Assembly: GCF_026342355.1 (NCBI RefSeq)
Contig: NZ_JAPEMV010000010.1
Location: 124,001 to 188,000 of the forward strand
Origin: Streptomyces sp. NBC_00249
GTDB taxonomy: Bacteria; Actinomycetota; Actinomycetes; Streptomycetales; Streptomycetaceae
Reading direction: 5' to 3'
DNA length: 64,000 bases
Shown: positions 29,560 through 38,048 of the stretch, piece by piece
How the letters are laid out: the number at the start of each line of letters is the position of its first letter
Numbering within the stretch: position 1 is the first letter of the stretch
Made by a program: the position numbers and the translations under genes
The notes under the pieces: generated by a model
Told to the model about the DNA's origin: nothing
The model's database searches: none
What the model saw: the letters and a program-made list of their open reading frames with translations, nothing else

Positions 29560-30458
29560 AGGATGGTGGCTCCCGGCGCCGGGGACGTCGTGGTGCGGGT
29601 GGTGCGGCAGGTGGTGGAGGCTTCTAGGGCGGCTGCCACCTTGGCGGCGGCCTCCTCGTCGCGGACGAGGAACGCCGTCGTCGGCCCGGAGCCGGAGACC
29701 AGCGCGGCCAGCGCCCCGGCGGCGGTGCCCGCGTCGAGGGTGTCCGCCAGCTGCGGCCGCAGGGAGAGGGCGGCCGGCTGGAGGTCGTTGGCGAGGGTCG
29801 CGGCGAGCGCGTCGGGGTCGCCGGAGGCGAGGGCGGCGAGCAGCGCCGGGGAGGCGTGCGGCGCCGGGACGGCCGAGCCGGCGGTGAGCCGGTCGAACTC
29901 GCGGAACACCGCCGGGGTGGACAGGCCGCCGTCGGCGACGGCGAACACCCAGTGGAAGGTGCCCGCCTCGACCGGGGTCAGTACTTCGCCCCGCCCGGTG
30001 CCGAGCGCGGCGCCGCCGATGAGGCTGAAGGGGACGTCGCTGCCGAGTTCCGCGCAGATGTCGAGGAGTTCGGCGCGCGGGGTGTCGAGCCCCCACAGGG
30101 CGTCGCAGGCGAGCAGGGCGGCGGCGCCGTCCGCGCTGCCGCCGGCCATGCCGCCGGCGACGGGGATGTTCTTCGCGATGTGGAGGTGGACGTCCGGGGT
30201 GAGGCCGGCCCGGGCGGCGAGGAGTTCGGCGGCCCGCGCGGCCAGGTTCGTGCGGTCGAGCGGCACCTGGTCGCTGTCGGGGCCTTCGCAGGTGACGGTG
30301 AGGGTGTCGGAGGCGGTCGCGGTGACCTCGTCGAAGAGGGACACGGCGAGGAAGACGTTGGCGAGGTCGTGGAAGCCGTCGGGGCGGGCGGCGCCCACCG
30401 CCAGCTGGACGTTGACCTTCGCGGGGACCCGTACGGTCACGCTCTGCCGGGCGCTCAC
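29556..30458 (-). CDS. ispE: 4-diphosphocytidyl-2-C-methyl-D-erythritol kinase
   Basis: The 300-residue GHMP kinase of the MEP isoprenoid pathway phosphorylates CDP-ME at the 2-hydroxyl. Visible are VRVPAKVNVQLAVG, the ATP loop IPVAGGMAGGSADGAAALLA, ELGSDVPFSLIGG and the C-terminal SGSGPTTAFLV. GTG at 30458 overlaps the ksgA stop by 4 bases (GTGA), indicating translational coupling. The C-terminal tail is Thr/Arg-rich and ends at a repeat that supplies the stop codon, so the last residues may differ from relatives. Confidence 0.94.
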   Translation of the reverse strand: MSARQSVTVRVPAKVNVQLAVGAARPDGFHDLANVFLAVSLFDEVTATASDTLTVTCEGPDSDQVPLDRTNLAARAAELLAARAGLTPDVHLHIAKNIPVAGGMAGGSADGAAALLACDALWGLDTPRAELLDICAELGSDVPFSLIGGAALGTGRGEVLTPVEAGTFHWVFAVADGGLSTPAVFREFDRLTAGSAVPAPHASPALLAALASGDPDALAATLANDLQPAALSLRPQLADTLDAGTAAGALAALVSGSGPTTAFLVRDEEAAAKVAAALEASTTCRTTRTTTSPAPGATIL

Positions 30459-31381
30459 AGCGCGGGCCTTTCGGGGGCGGGCTTGTGCTCGGCGATGGCC
30501 GCGAACTCCTCGACGGTGAGGGATTCCCCGCGGGCCTGCGGGGAGATCCCGGCGGCGACCAGCGCGGCTTCGGCGCCCGCCGCCGATCCGGCCCAGCCGG
30601 CGAGCGCGGCGCGCAGGGTCTTGCGGCGCTGTGCGAAGGCGGCGTCGACGACGGCGAAGACCTCGGCCTTGGAGGCGGTGGTCTTGATCGGTTCGGTGCG
30701 GCGGACCAGGGAGACGAGGCCGGAGTCGACGTTGGGGGCGGGCCAGAACACCTTGCGGCCGATGGATCCGGCGCGCTTGACGTGTGCATACCAGTTGGCC
30801 TTGACGGAGGGCACTCCGTAGACCTTGTTGCCCGGTTCGGCGGCGAGCCGGTCGGCGACCTCGGCCTGCACCATGACGAGGGTGCGTTCGATGGACGGGA
30901 ACCGGTCGAGCATGGTCAGCAGGACGGGTACGGCCACGTTGTACGGGAGGTTGGCGACGAGCGCGGTCGGCGCCGGGCCGGGCAGTTCCGTCACGAGCAT
31001 GGCGTCGGAGTGGACCAGCGCGAAGTGGTCCTTCTTCCGCGGCAGCCGCGCCTCGATGGTGGCGGGCAGGGCGGCGGCCAGGATGTCGTCGATCTCGACG
31101 GCGACCACCCGGTCGGCGGCCTCCAGCAGGGCGAGCGTCAGCGAGCCCAGACCCGGCCCGACCTCGACGACCACGTCGTCCGGCCGCACCTCGGCGGTGC
31201 GGACGATCCGGCGGACCGTGTTGGCGTCGATGACGAAGTTCTGGCCCTTCTGCTTCGTCGGGCGTACGCCGAGGACCTCGGCCAGTTCTCGGATGTCGGC
31301 CGGCCCGAGGAGCGCGTCGGACGTGCTCTCCACGGGTGTCTCGTCGGGCTTCTCGTTGGGCTGCTGCTCTGCGGTGCTCAC
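30455..31381 (-). CDS. rsmA: 16S rRNA (adenine1518/1519-N6) dimethyltransferase
   Basis: The product of about 308 residues (also called KsgA) dimethylates the two adenines of the 16S 3' hairpin late in 30S assembly. Motifs are KQKGQNFVIDANTVRRIV, VVVEVGPGLGSLTLALLE (SAM site), VALVANLPYNVAVPVL (catalytic NLPY) and FWPAPNVDSGLVSL. I use GTG at 31381; TTG at 31387 is an alternative and neither has a strong ribosome site. ispE is coupled downstream. In most actinobacteria rpfB is directly upstream, but here a TnpB-like gene intervenes. Confidence 0.93.
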   Translation of the reverse strand: MSTAEQQPNEKPDETPVESTSDALLGPADIRELAEVLGVRPTKQKGQNFVIDANTVRRIVRTAEVRPDDVVVEVGPGLGSLTLALLEAADRVVAVEIDDILAAALPATIEARLPRKKDHFALVHSDAMLVTELPGPAPTALVANLPYNVAVPVLLTMLDRFPSIERTLVMVQAEVADRLAAEPGNKVYGVPSVKANWYAHVKRAGSIGRKVFWPAPNVDSGLVSLVRRTEPIKTTASKAEVFAVVDAAFAQRRKTLRAALAGWAGSAAGAEAALVAAGISPQARGESLTVEEFAAIAEHKPAPERPAL

Positions 31382-31398
31382 CGTCAAAGCGTCTCAGA

Positions 31399-33393
31399 TC
31401 AGCAGAGCAATCCCGAGCCGGACCTGTCGTCTGGTTCGAGGGCATGTTCCCACCGTGGAGGTGCGGCGTGGGCGTGGAAGTGGAATCCCGCCCCCAGTTC
31501 CGTTCCTCGTGGCCTGTGTCGGCCGGTGGCGGGTGTGCTGATCGTCGTCACGCCCTGGAGCCGGCGGGCTGCGCGGGGCAGCCGTCTGCGGTCCGTGTGA
31601 GCGTGTCCCTCCGGACGCTGGCCTGCCGGAGCCGAAGGCGTGGCAGGGGAGGGTGTCCGGCGTCGCCTGGGCGTCGGACGTGTCGTCTCGTGCCGGGTGG
31701 GGCCGGTCTTGGAACGGTCCCACCGGGTGGCCTGATGGGCGGTCGGTGTGATGACCGCGCCTGCTTCGAGGGTGTCCACGACGGCACGGATCGCCATGGC
31801 GCTGGTCGCGCGGTCGGTCACGGTCTTCGCCTGGTGGACCAAGCCCCGTGAAGCGATGCGCCGCCACGCGCCCTGATCACGGTCGCCCTGCCAGCGGCAG
31901 TCGGGGCTCGGGCATGACGCCCATTTCCAGCCCGGTGTGGTGGGCCGGTCGGGGGCCTTGCGGTGACGCAAGAGTGTGAGGCAGTGAGGGCAGTGCCTGG
32001 AGGTGTTCCGCGCTGGGACGGTGACGACGGCTATGCCCGACTCGGCGGCCAGGTGCCGTGTGTGGTCGACGATCTGTCCACGCACCTGCTGGGAGAGGCG
32101 CGTGTTGAGGGTGCGGCCCATGCCACCGGCTTCCATCGAACGGAGGTCTTCGACGTAGATGACGCTCGCCGTGGCGGCGATGGCCTGATCGACCACCCAC
32201 CGGGCGGCCGCCCAGGCCAGTGCGTCGTTCAGGTTCGACCGGCGTGCGCAGACCCGGCTGACCTCCCCGCGCAGGTGGCTGTGTCTGGCGGCCAGGGCGT
32301 GGTGTTCGTCTCCGGCGATCAGCCGCTCATAGTGGCTGACCTTGGCCTGCAACCGCTCGGTCAGCCGACGCAGGCGGTGCTGCTTGGCGAGGACCCCGGC
32401 CGCCCGGAACATGGCTCCAGCCCCGAGGGCGGTGATCCGGCCGTCGTCGTGAAGGCGCGCAGCCCCGCAGGACAGCAGGGTGTTCAGGCCCCAGTCCACA
32501 CCAAGAGCGACGGTGTGCCCGGTGCGGGCCGCTTTCGGTACGGCGTGGGTGAACGCGAGATCGACACGCACCCGGCCCTGGTGCAGCCGCAACGTCGGCA
32601 GGTGCAGCAGCGCGCCTGCCGGAATCGTCGGAGGCAGGCGAATGGGGCAGGCCACCCATGTCCAATCCCGATAGGACTGCGGATCGGGCCGGGTGGGCAG
32701 CTGCAACCGCAGCAGGGCACGACCCGGCATATCCGCCCGTTCGATGGCGGCCTGTTGCAGGTCGCATGCGGACAGCAACAGCATCCGAGCCTGCCTGGGC
32801 GCACGCTCCATCTCGAACACGCTTACGGGTGGTCTGCCGTGCTGCCTGACGAAGGCGAGGATCTGTCGGGTGCGGGCCTTGATGACCGTGGACGGCAGGT
32901 GTTGCCCGCCCGGGAGCTGCTCACGCACAGCTTCCCACTCCTGTGGATTCCGCCGGGCTGGATGCTGAGGCCAGGTAGCGATCACTGCGGTAGTGACGTC
33001 CGCGCGCCACTTCACCGACCGCAGGACGCGCCCGGCCTGCTCCTGAGCCATGCGGACGACCCGGTCGTTGGCCCGAACTCCTCCGCGAGGCCGTACGGTC
33101 CAGCCGAGACGGCGCAGTGCCATCCAGGCATGCGACGGCAGCCTCCTGCCCTCGTCGTCCACCCCCGCTGCAAGAGCATCTACGTCGACCGCGTTCCAGT
33201 GCGTGGCCAGCACGTCGGCGGCCATGGCGGCTACCAGGTCGGCCGCCCAGCCAACCCTCTCGGCCAGAACGGAAACGGCCAGCACCTCACCGCTCGCCTC
33301 GTCCACGCCCGCCCGCAACAGACCACCGGCACAAGCGGTGCGGGTGGTCTCGCCTCTCGCGAGCGTCGCCTTCCGCTCCACCGCTCCACCCAC
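31399..33393 (-). CDS. TnpB-like RuvC nuclease / transposase OrfB, solo element
   Basis: The 664-residue protein has a three-part RuvC nuclease: VALGVDWGLNTLL (Asp), VIYVEDLRSM (Glu) and WQGDRDQGAWRR (Asp). A four-Cys zinc ribbon, CPHC and CPSPDC, precedes the last part. This is the arrangement of TnpB from IS200/IS605- and IS607-type elements. TnpB cleaves DNA guided by an RNA transcribed from the element's right end. No TnpA partner is adjacent. About 125 low-complexity residues follow the last catalytic Asp; this 3' segment could double as the guide RNA scaffold. The gene lies between rpfB and ksgA and looks intact. GTG at 33381 is an alternative start. Confidence 0.82.
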   Translation of the reverse strand: MGGAVERKATLARGETTRTACAGGLLRAGVDEASGEVLAVSVLAERVGWAADLVAAMAADVLATHWNAVDVDALAAGVDDEGRRLPSHAWMALRRLGWTVRPRGGVRANDRVVRMAQEQAGRVLRSVKWRADVTTAVIATWPQHPARRNPQEWEAVREQLPGGQHLPSTVIKARTRQILAFVRQHGRPPVSVFEMERAPRQARMLLLSACDLQQAAIERADMPGRALLRLQLPTRPDPQSYRDWTWVACPIRLPPTIPAGALLHLPTLRLHQGRVRVDLAFTHAVPKAARTGHTVALGVDWGLNTLLSCGAARLHDDGRITALGAGAMFRAAGVLAKQHRLRRLTERLQAKVSHYERLIAGDEHHALAARHSHLRGEVSRVCARRSNLNDALAWAAARWVVDQAIAATASVIYVEDLRSMEAGGMGRTLNTRLSQQVRGQIVDHTRHLAAESGIAVVTVPARNTSRHCPHCLTLLRHRKAPDRPTTPGWKWASCPSPDCRWQGDRDQGAWRRIASRGLVHQAKTVTDRATSAMAIRAVVDTLEAGAVITPTAHQATRWDRSKTGPTRHETTRPTPRRRRTPSPATPSAPAGQRPEGHAHTDRRRLPRAARRLQGVTTISTPATGRHRPRGTELGAGFHFHAHAAPPRWEHALEPDDRSGSGLLC

Positions 33394-33502
33394 TCCCGTA
33401 CGACCGGTGCTGTCATCCGATCAACGAGGCCCCGGCCTGAAAGGTCACCCGTTCGATCCACGAATCCGCATCGGGGACACGGGCGGTCTCGACACCGATG
33501 GA

Positions 33503-35104
33503 CTACAGGAGCCTACGGCCGCAGTGGGGCCACGGACTCGCCCCCCGCTGCACGTAGAGCTTCTTCGCCCGGTACGTCTGCTCGCCGGCCGGGGCGTCCT
33601 GGGGGCGGCCGCTGCCGCCGAGGGCCTGCCAGGTGCCCGCGTCGAACTGGTAGAGGCCGCCGTAGGTGCCGGAGGCGTCGGTGGCGGTGGGGCGGCCGCC
33701 GGACTCGCACTGGGCGAGGGCGCCCCAGTTCAGGCTGTCGGCGCCGGCGACGGAGGTGGGCATCGGCTTCGTCCCGACCCTGATCAGCTGGCCGACGGGC
33801 TCGCGCACGACCTCCTCGGCGACCTTGCGGGGCTGCTGGCGGACCCCGTTGACGGTGCGGAGGCTGTACGTGACCCGGCGCGCCCCGGGCCGGCCGGAGC
33901 GCTCGACGACCTCGGTGCCGGTGAACAGGTCGTCGTCCTCGACGCGCTCGGTCGTGTAGGGGATGCGTTCCTCGCGGACCTCGCGGGCGCCGGTGATGCG
34001 GAGCACCGTGACGGTCTGGCCGTCGCGGGGGAAGGAGTCCGGGGGGACGGAGGTGGTGTCCTCGCCGCGCAGGGTGATGCCGGCCTGGTCCAGGGCTTCC
34101 TGGACGGTGGCGGCGTTGGTGCGGATGGTGCGTTCGCGGCCGTCCGCCATGAAGGTGACGCCGCGTTCGGTGCGCACGCCCAGGGTGAGGCCGGAGCGGG
34201 GGACGGGGGCGGTGCGGGGGGCGGAGAGGTACGCGCCTTCGACGCGGACGCCGAGCTGGCGCAGGGCGCCTTCGACGGTGCCGGAGGTGGTCCACATCTG
34301 GCGGGTGGAGCCGTCGAGGGTCAGCCGCAGGGGGCGGCCGTAGCGGACGACGATCTGTTCGCCGTCGTCGAGGGCGGAGCCGCGGGCGGGGGCGACGAGG
34401 TCGTGGGGGCCGACGCCGAGGCCTTCGGAGGCGAGGAGTTCGTCGACGCTCCCGGCGAAGGTGTGCAGGGTGCGGGGTACTCCGTCGACGGTGAGGCGGA
34501 CGGCCTTGTCGGCGGCGACGAAGGCGGTGGTGCCGCCGGCGAGGAAGGCGACGACGAGGGCCTGCGGAACGATGCGGCGCCAGTGGTCGCGGGGGTTCGC
34601 GCCGGGGGCGCGGGTGGTCCGGGTGCGGGTGGCCCGCCGGCGGCGGGGGCCGGGGGCGGGGGGCGCGGCGGCCGGTTCCGCGGGGAACTCCGCCGGGGCG
34701 GGCGGGGCGGGGGCGCGGCGGCGGCCTCCGGGGCGGCCGGGGACGGCTTCCGGGGCGGGGGGCGCGGGCGGGGCCGGGGCGGCTGCGGCGGGGGCGCGGC
34801 GGCGGCCGGTGGGGCGGTGGGGGCCGTCCGGTTCGGCGTCGGGGGCGGGGGCGGGGGCGGGGGCCGGGACCGGGGCGGAGGGGGCTTGCGCGGGCGCCTG
34901 CGCGGCCCGGCGGCGGCCCGGCCCCTGGTCGGCGCCCTTGCGGCGGCGGGCGGCCCGGCCCTCGCCGCGGGGGGCGGGCACGCCCGACTCGGGGGCGGGG
35001 TCGTGGCCTGGGGCCCCGCCGGGGTCCCGGCCCGGGTCCGGAGCGGGGTCCGGTTCGGCCTCCGGCCAGGACACACGGCGGTGACTGCCCTGCGTATCGC
35101 TCAC
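33503..35104 (-). CDS. rpfB: resuscitation-promoting factor RpfB-type muralytic enzyme
   Basis: The 533-residue protein begins with about 180 Pro/Ala/Arg-rich residues. A membrane/signal-anchor helix follows (IVPQALVVAFLAGGTTAFV). Then come three DUF348 domains (VRLTVDGVPRTLHTF, LRLTLDGSTRQMW, VTFMADGRERTIRT), a G5 domain (ERIPYTTERVEDDDLFTGTEVV) and a transglycosylase domain with LAQCESGG (catalytic Glu) and YGGLYQFDAGTWQALGG. It cleaves peptidoglycan outside the cell and promotes spore germination or exit from dormancy. tatD-rpfB-ksgA-ispE is the ancestral order, here interrupted after rpfB. The long basic N terminus is unusual for the family. Confidence 0.92.
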   Translation of the reverse strand: MSDTQGSHRRVSWPEAEPDPAPDPGRDPGGAPGHDPAPESGVPAPRGEGRAARRRKGADQGPGRRRAAQAPAQAPSAPVPAPAPAPAPDAEPDGPHRPTGRRRAPAAAAPAPPAPPAPEAVPGRPGGRRRAPAPPAPAEFPAEPAAAPPAPGPRRRRATRTRTTRAPGANPRDHWRRIVPQALVVAFLAGGTTAFVAADKAVRLTVDGVPRTLHTFAGSVDELLASEGLGVGPHDLVAPARGSALDDGEQIVVRYGRPLRLTLDGSTRQMWTTSGTVEGALRQLGVRVEGAYLSAPRTAPVPRSGLTLGVRTERGVTFMADGRERTIRTNAATVQEALDQAGITLRGEDTTSVPPDSFPRDGQTVTVLRITGAREVREERIPYTTERVEDDDLFTGTEVVERSGRPGARRVTYSLRTVNGVRQQPRKVAEEVVREPVGQLIRVGTKPMPTSVAGADSLNWGALAQCESGGRPTATDASGTYGGLYQFDAGTWQALGGSGRPQDAPAGEQTYRAKKLYVQRGASPWPHCGRRLL

Positions 35105-35260
35105 GTCGCTCGCTCCACTGGTCCGGCCCCGGCTGGTTCGGGCACGGCACCCTAGCGGCAGTGACCGTCACGCACCAAAGCCGTTCGACTACCCAGCGTG
35201 TCGACCGAACGGATGTACCGGCGGGTGTGCGAGTGACAGGACGGCGGGAGTGGTGGCGGG

Positions 35261-35340
35261 CGCGGCGACACGCGTCAGCGGGCGGCGACACGCGTCAGCG
35301 GGCGGCGACACGCGTCAGCGGGCGGCGGCGCACGTCAGCG
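35261..35340. repeat. 20-bp tandem repeat upstream of rpfB
   Basis: Four consecutive units of GGCGGCGACACGCGTCAGCG start at 35261, 35281, 35301 and 35321. The first differs by one base and the last by a few. They lie between the tatD stop and the rpfB promoter region. Confidence 0.9.
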
Positions 35341-35344
35341 GGCG

Positions 35345-36247
35345 TCAGCCGCCGAGCCGGTAGTCGAAGGCGCGCGCCGTGTTGGCGGCGAGGGCCGTCG
35401 CCATGGCGTCCTCGCCGATGCCCCGGACCGCCGCCATGGCCCGTACCGTCAGCGGAATGAGGTACGGGGCGTTGGGCCGTCCGCGGTACGGCGCGGGGGT
35501 GAGGTAGGGGGCGTCGGTCTCCACCAGCACCAGCTCCAGCGGGGCCACCGCGAGGGCCTCGCGCAGCGCGCCGGCGTTCTTGAAGGTGACGGTCCCGGCG
35601 AAGGACATGTAGTAGCCGGCGGCGGCGCACTCCTTCGCCATCTCGGCGTCCCCGGAGTAGCAGTGGAAGACGGTGCGTTCGGGCGCGCCCTCCTCGCGGA
35701 GCACGCGCAGTACGTCGGCGTGGGCGTCGCGGTCGTGGATGACCAGGGTCTTGCCCTGCCGCTTGGCGATCTCGATGTGGGCGCGGAAGGAACGCTCCTG
35801 CGCGGCCATGCCCTCGGGGCCGGTACGGAAGAAGTCGAGGCCGGTCTCGCCGACCGCCTTGACGTGTTCGAGTGCGGCGAGCGCCTCGATCTCGGCGAGG
35901 GCCTCGTCGAGCGCCGCGTCCCCGCCTCCGGCCCGGGCGCCCTGGCGCGACCAGCCGTCCGGGTCGCCGTGGACGATCCGGGGGGCTTCGTTCGGGTGCA
36001 GGGCCACCGCCGCGTGGACGTTGGCGTACGCGGCGGCGGTCTCGGCGGCCCAGCGCGAGCCCTTCACGTCGCAGCCCACCTGGACCACGGTGGTCACCCC
36101 GACGGAGGCGGCCTTGGCGAGCCCTTCCTCGACGGTGCCCGACTGCATGTCGAGGTGGGTGTGCGAGTCGGCGACCGCCACCCGCAGCGGTTCGGGCAGC
36201 GGGGGCGGCGCGTCCTTGGAGGAGGCGGAGGAGGGGCTAGGGCTCAT
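35345..36247 (-). CDS. tatD: TatD family metal-dependent deoxyribonuclease
   Basis: The 300-residue TIM-barrel hydrolase has DSHTHLD near the N terminus (metal ligands), AVGETGLDFF, VIHDRDAHADVL, FHCYSGD and LVLVETDAPYLTP, all TatD hallmarks. The family acts as 3'-5' exonuclease/DNase in DNA quality control. ATG at 36247 gives a Ser/Pro-rich N-terminal extension of about 22 residues; the true start may be internal. It is co-directional with rpfB across a 240-base gap. Confidence 0.93.
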   Translation of the reverse strand: MSPSPSSASSKDAPPPLPEPLRVAVADSHTHLDMQSGTVEEGLAKAASVGVTTVVQVGCDVKGSRWAAETAAAYANVHAAVALHPNEAPRIVHGDPDGWSRQGARAGGGDAALDEALAEIEALAALEHVKAVGETGLDFFRTGPEGMAAQERSFRAHIEIAKRQGKTLVIHDRDAHADVLRVLREEGAPERTVFHCYSGDAEMAKECAAAGYYMSFAGTVTFKNAGALREALAVAPLELVLVETDAPYLTPAPYRGRPNAPYLIPLTVRAMAAVRGIGEDAMATALAANTARAFDYRLGG

Positions 36248-36363
36248 ACGGCCGATCTTATGACCGGCCGCTTGAGCCCGTACGGACGGTCACGGCCCGC
36301 CGTCACGGCCCCGGTCACCCGGGATAACGGTCACCCGGGGCCACGGCCCGTGGCCGCCCGCGG

Positions 36364-36891
36364 TCAGGTCCTGCGGAAGAGTCCCCGCAGGCGGGCGAGG
36401 AGTCCGCGCCGTTCCTGGACGGCGCCGACCGCCACCGGTCCCGGGGAGTCGTGCTCCGGCCGCTTCACGTGGGATTTCGGGGTCCGGGGTTCGGAGGCGC
36501 CGGCCGGTACCGGACCGGCGATGCCGGGGGCGACCCGGTGGTGGTAGAGGCGGTCGAGGGTGCCGAGCACGGAGGAGACCTGGCCCTCCCGCATGATCCG
36601 TACGACGTGTCCGCCGCAGTTCAGGCAGGTCGGGTTGGACAGCGGGGACGGGACCTTCTCCCCGCCGACGGTGTACAGGATGAACGCCTCGCCCCGGCCG
36701 TCGACGTGGTGCTCGATCTCGTACCCCTGCTCCCATCCGAAACCGCACTTCATGCAGGCGAAGGAGTAGGCCTCGTGCACCGTCGGGACGGAAGGGGCCG
36801 TCGGGACGGACTGTGCGGGCGGGACGGGGCGCGCGGCGGAGCCGGCGGCGGGTGCGGGAACGGGTACCGGGGTTTCTGCGATCTCACTCAT
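36364..36891 (-). CDS. conserved hypothetical zinc-ribbon protein
   Basis: The 175-residue protein has a Pro/Val-rich N terminus, then FACMKCGFGWEQGYEIEHHVDG and NPTCLNCGGHVVRIM. The two CxxC pairs suggest one zinc site. The C-terminal third is basic (RRGLLARLRGLFRRT), compatible with nucleic-acid or membrane-surface contact. It carries no catalytic motif I recognise. It lies between tatD and rsmI on the same strand. Function unknown. Confidence 0.75.
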   Translation of the reverse strand: MSEIAETPVPVPAPAAGSAARPVPPAQSVPTAPSVPTVHEAYSFACMKCGFGWEQGYEIEHHVDGRGEAFILYTVGGEKVPSPLSNPTCLNCGGHVVRIMREGQVSSVLGTLDRLYHHRVAPGIAGPVPAGASEPRTPKSHVKRPEHDSPGPVAVGAVQERRGLLARLRGLFRRT

Positions 36892-36906
36892 GCCAGCTCC
36901 TCTTGT

Positions 36907-36930
36907 TCCACTGGTGCCATTGCCAGTGGA
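36907..36930 (-). promoter_or_regulatory. leader hairpin just before the zinc-ribbon gene
   Basis: TCCACTGG (36907-36914) and CCAGTGGA (36923-36930) form a perfect 8-bp stem directly upstream of the ribosome-binding site of the minus-strand gene starting at 36891. It could affect translation. Confidence 0.45.
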
Positions 36931-37051
36931 CGCCTCTTCGGGCGGGAGCGCATCAGGCCCTGTCTAGTGTTGGACGGTCTTTGGGCCACTCATGCCCAAA
37001 GCGCCCGGTGCGCGGTCTGAGCTTTGCCTTTCAGGTTAGCTCTTTACCGAC

Positions 37052-37930
37052 CTACGGCACCTTTTGTGCCGCATTCTTTGCCGCGACCACCGCGTCGAAG
37101 ACGTCGCGCTTGGGTACTCCGGCCTCCGCCGCGACCGCCGCGATGGCTTCTTTTCGGCGCTCCCCGGCCTCCTCGCGGACCCGTACGCGGCGCACGAGCT
37201 CCTCGTCGTCCACGTCCCCGGGGGCGGCGGCCGGGGCGCCCTCGACGACGATGGTGATCTCCCCGCGCACCCCGTCGGCCGCCCACAGCGCGAGCGCGCC
37301 GAGTCCGCCGCGCTTGACCTCCTCGTAGGTCTTGGTCAGCTCCCGGCACACGGCGGCGCGCCGGTCGGTGCCGAAGACCTCGGCCATGGCGGCGAGGGTG
37401 TCGTCGAGCCGGTGCGGGGCCTCGAAGTAGACGAGCGTGCGCCGCTCGCCCTCGACCTCGCGGAGCTTGCCGAGGCGCTCGCCCGCCTTGCGCGGCAGGA
37501 ACCCCTCGAAGCAGAAGCGGTCCACGGGCAGCCCGGACAGGGCGAGCGCGGTGAGGACGGCGGAGGGGCCGGGGACGGCCGTGACCTTGATGTCCTTCTC
37601 GACGGCGGCGGCGACCAGCCGGTAGCCGGGGTCGGAGACGGAGGGCATCCCGGCGTCGGTCACGAGCAGGACCCGCTTGCCGGCCTCCAGGGCCTCGACC
37701 AGTTCGGGGGTGCGGGCGGACTCGTTGCCCTCGAAGTACGACAGGACGCGCCCGGTGGTGTGCACGCCGAGCCCCTGCGTCAGCCGGCGCAGCCGCCGGG
37801 TGTCCTCGGCGGCGATCACGTCGGCCCGCTCCAGCTCGGCGCCGAGCCGGGGAGGGGCGTCGGCGAGGTCCCCGATGGGGGTCCCGGCGAGGACGAGGAC
37901 ACCGGTGGAGGAAGAGGCTTCAGCTGTCAC
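37052..37930 (-). CDS. rsmI: 16S rRNA (cytidine1402-2'-O)-methyltransferase
   Basis: The 292-residue enzyme methylates the ribose of C1402 in the decoding centre. The N-terminal LVLAGTPIGDLADAPPR, IAAEDTRRLRRL, VLLVTDAGMPSVSDPGYRLV and AVPGPSAVLTALALSGL are RsmI motifs of the tetrapyrrole-methylase fold. It is divergent from pmt, as in other streptomycetes. It starts at ATG 37930 with a short Ala/Ser-rich lead. Confidence 0.95.
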   Translation of the reverse strand: MTAEASSSTGVLVLAGTPIGDLADAPPRLGAELERADVIAAEDTRRLRRLTQGLGVHTTGRVLSYFEGNESARTPELVEALEAGKRVLLVTDAGMPSVSDPGYRLVAAAVEKDIKVTAVPGPSAVLTALALSGLPVDRFCFEGFLPRKAGERLGKLREVEGERRTLVYFEAPHRLDDTLAAMAEVFGTDRRAAVCRELTKTYEEVKRGGLGALALWAADGVRGEITIVVEGAPAAAPGDVDDEELVRRVRVREEAGERRKEAIAAVAAEAGVPKRDVFDAVVAAKNAAQKVP

Positions 37931-38048
37931 CCGCGCATTGTCTCATTGGGGCCCGGCCCGCCCCGGGGCCTCGGGGCGCCCCCGCCCGCCGCGAGTTCAC
38001 CGGCGGACCGGGCCCCAATTCCACAGCCCCGTTCCCTACGATGTGCCG

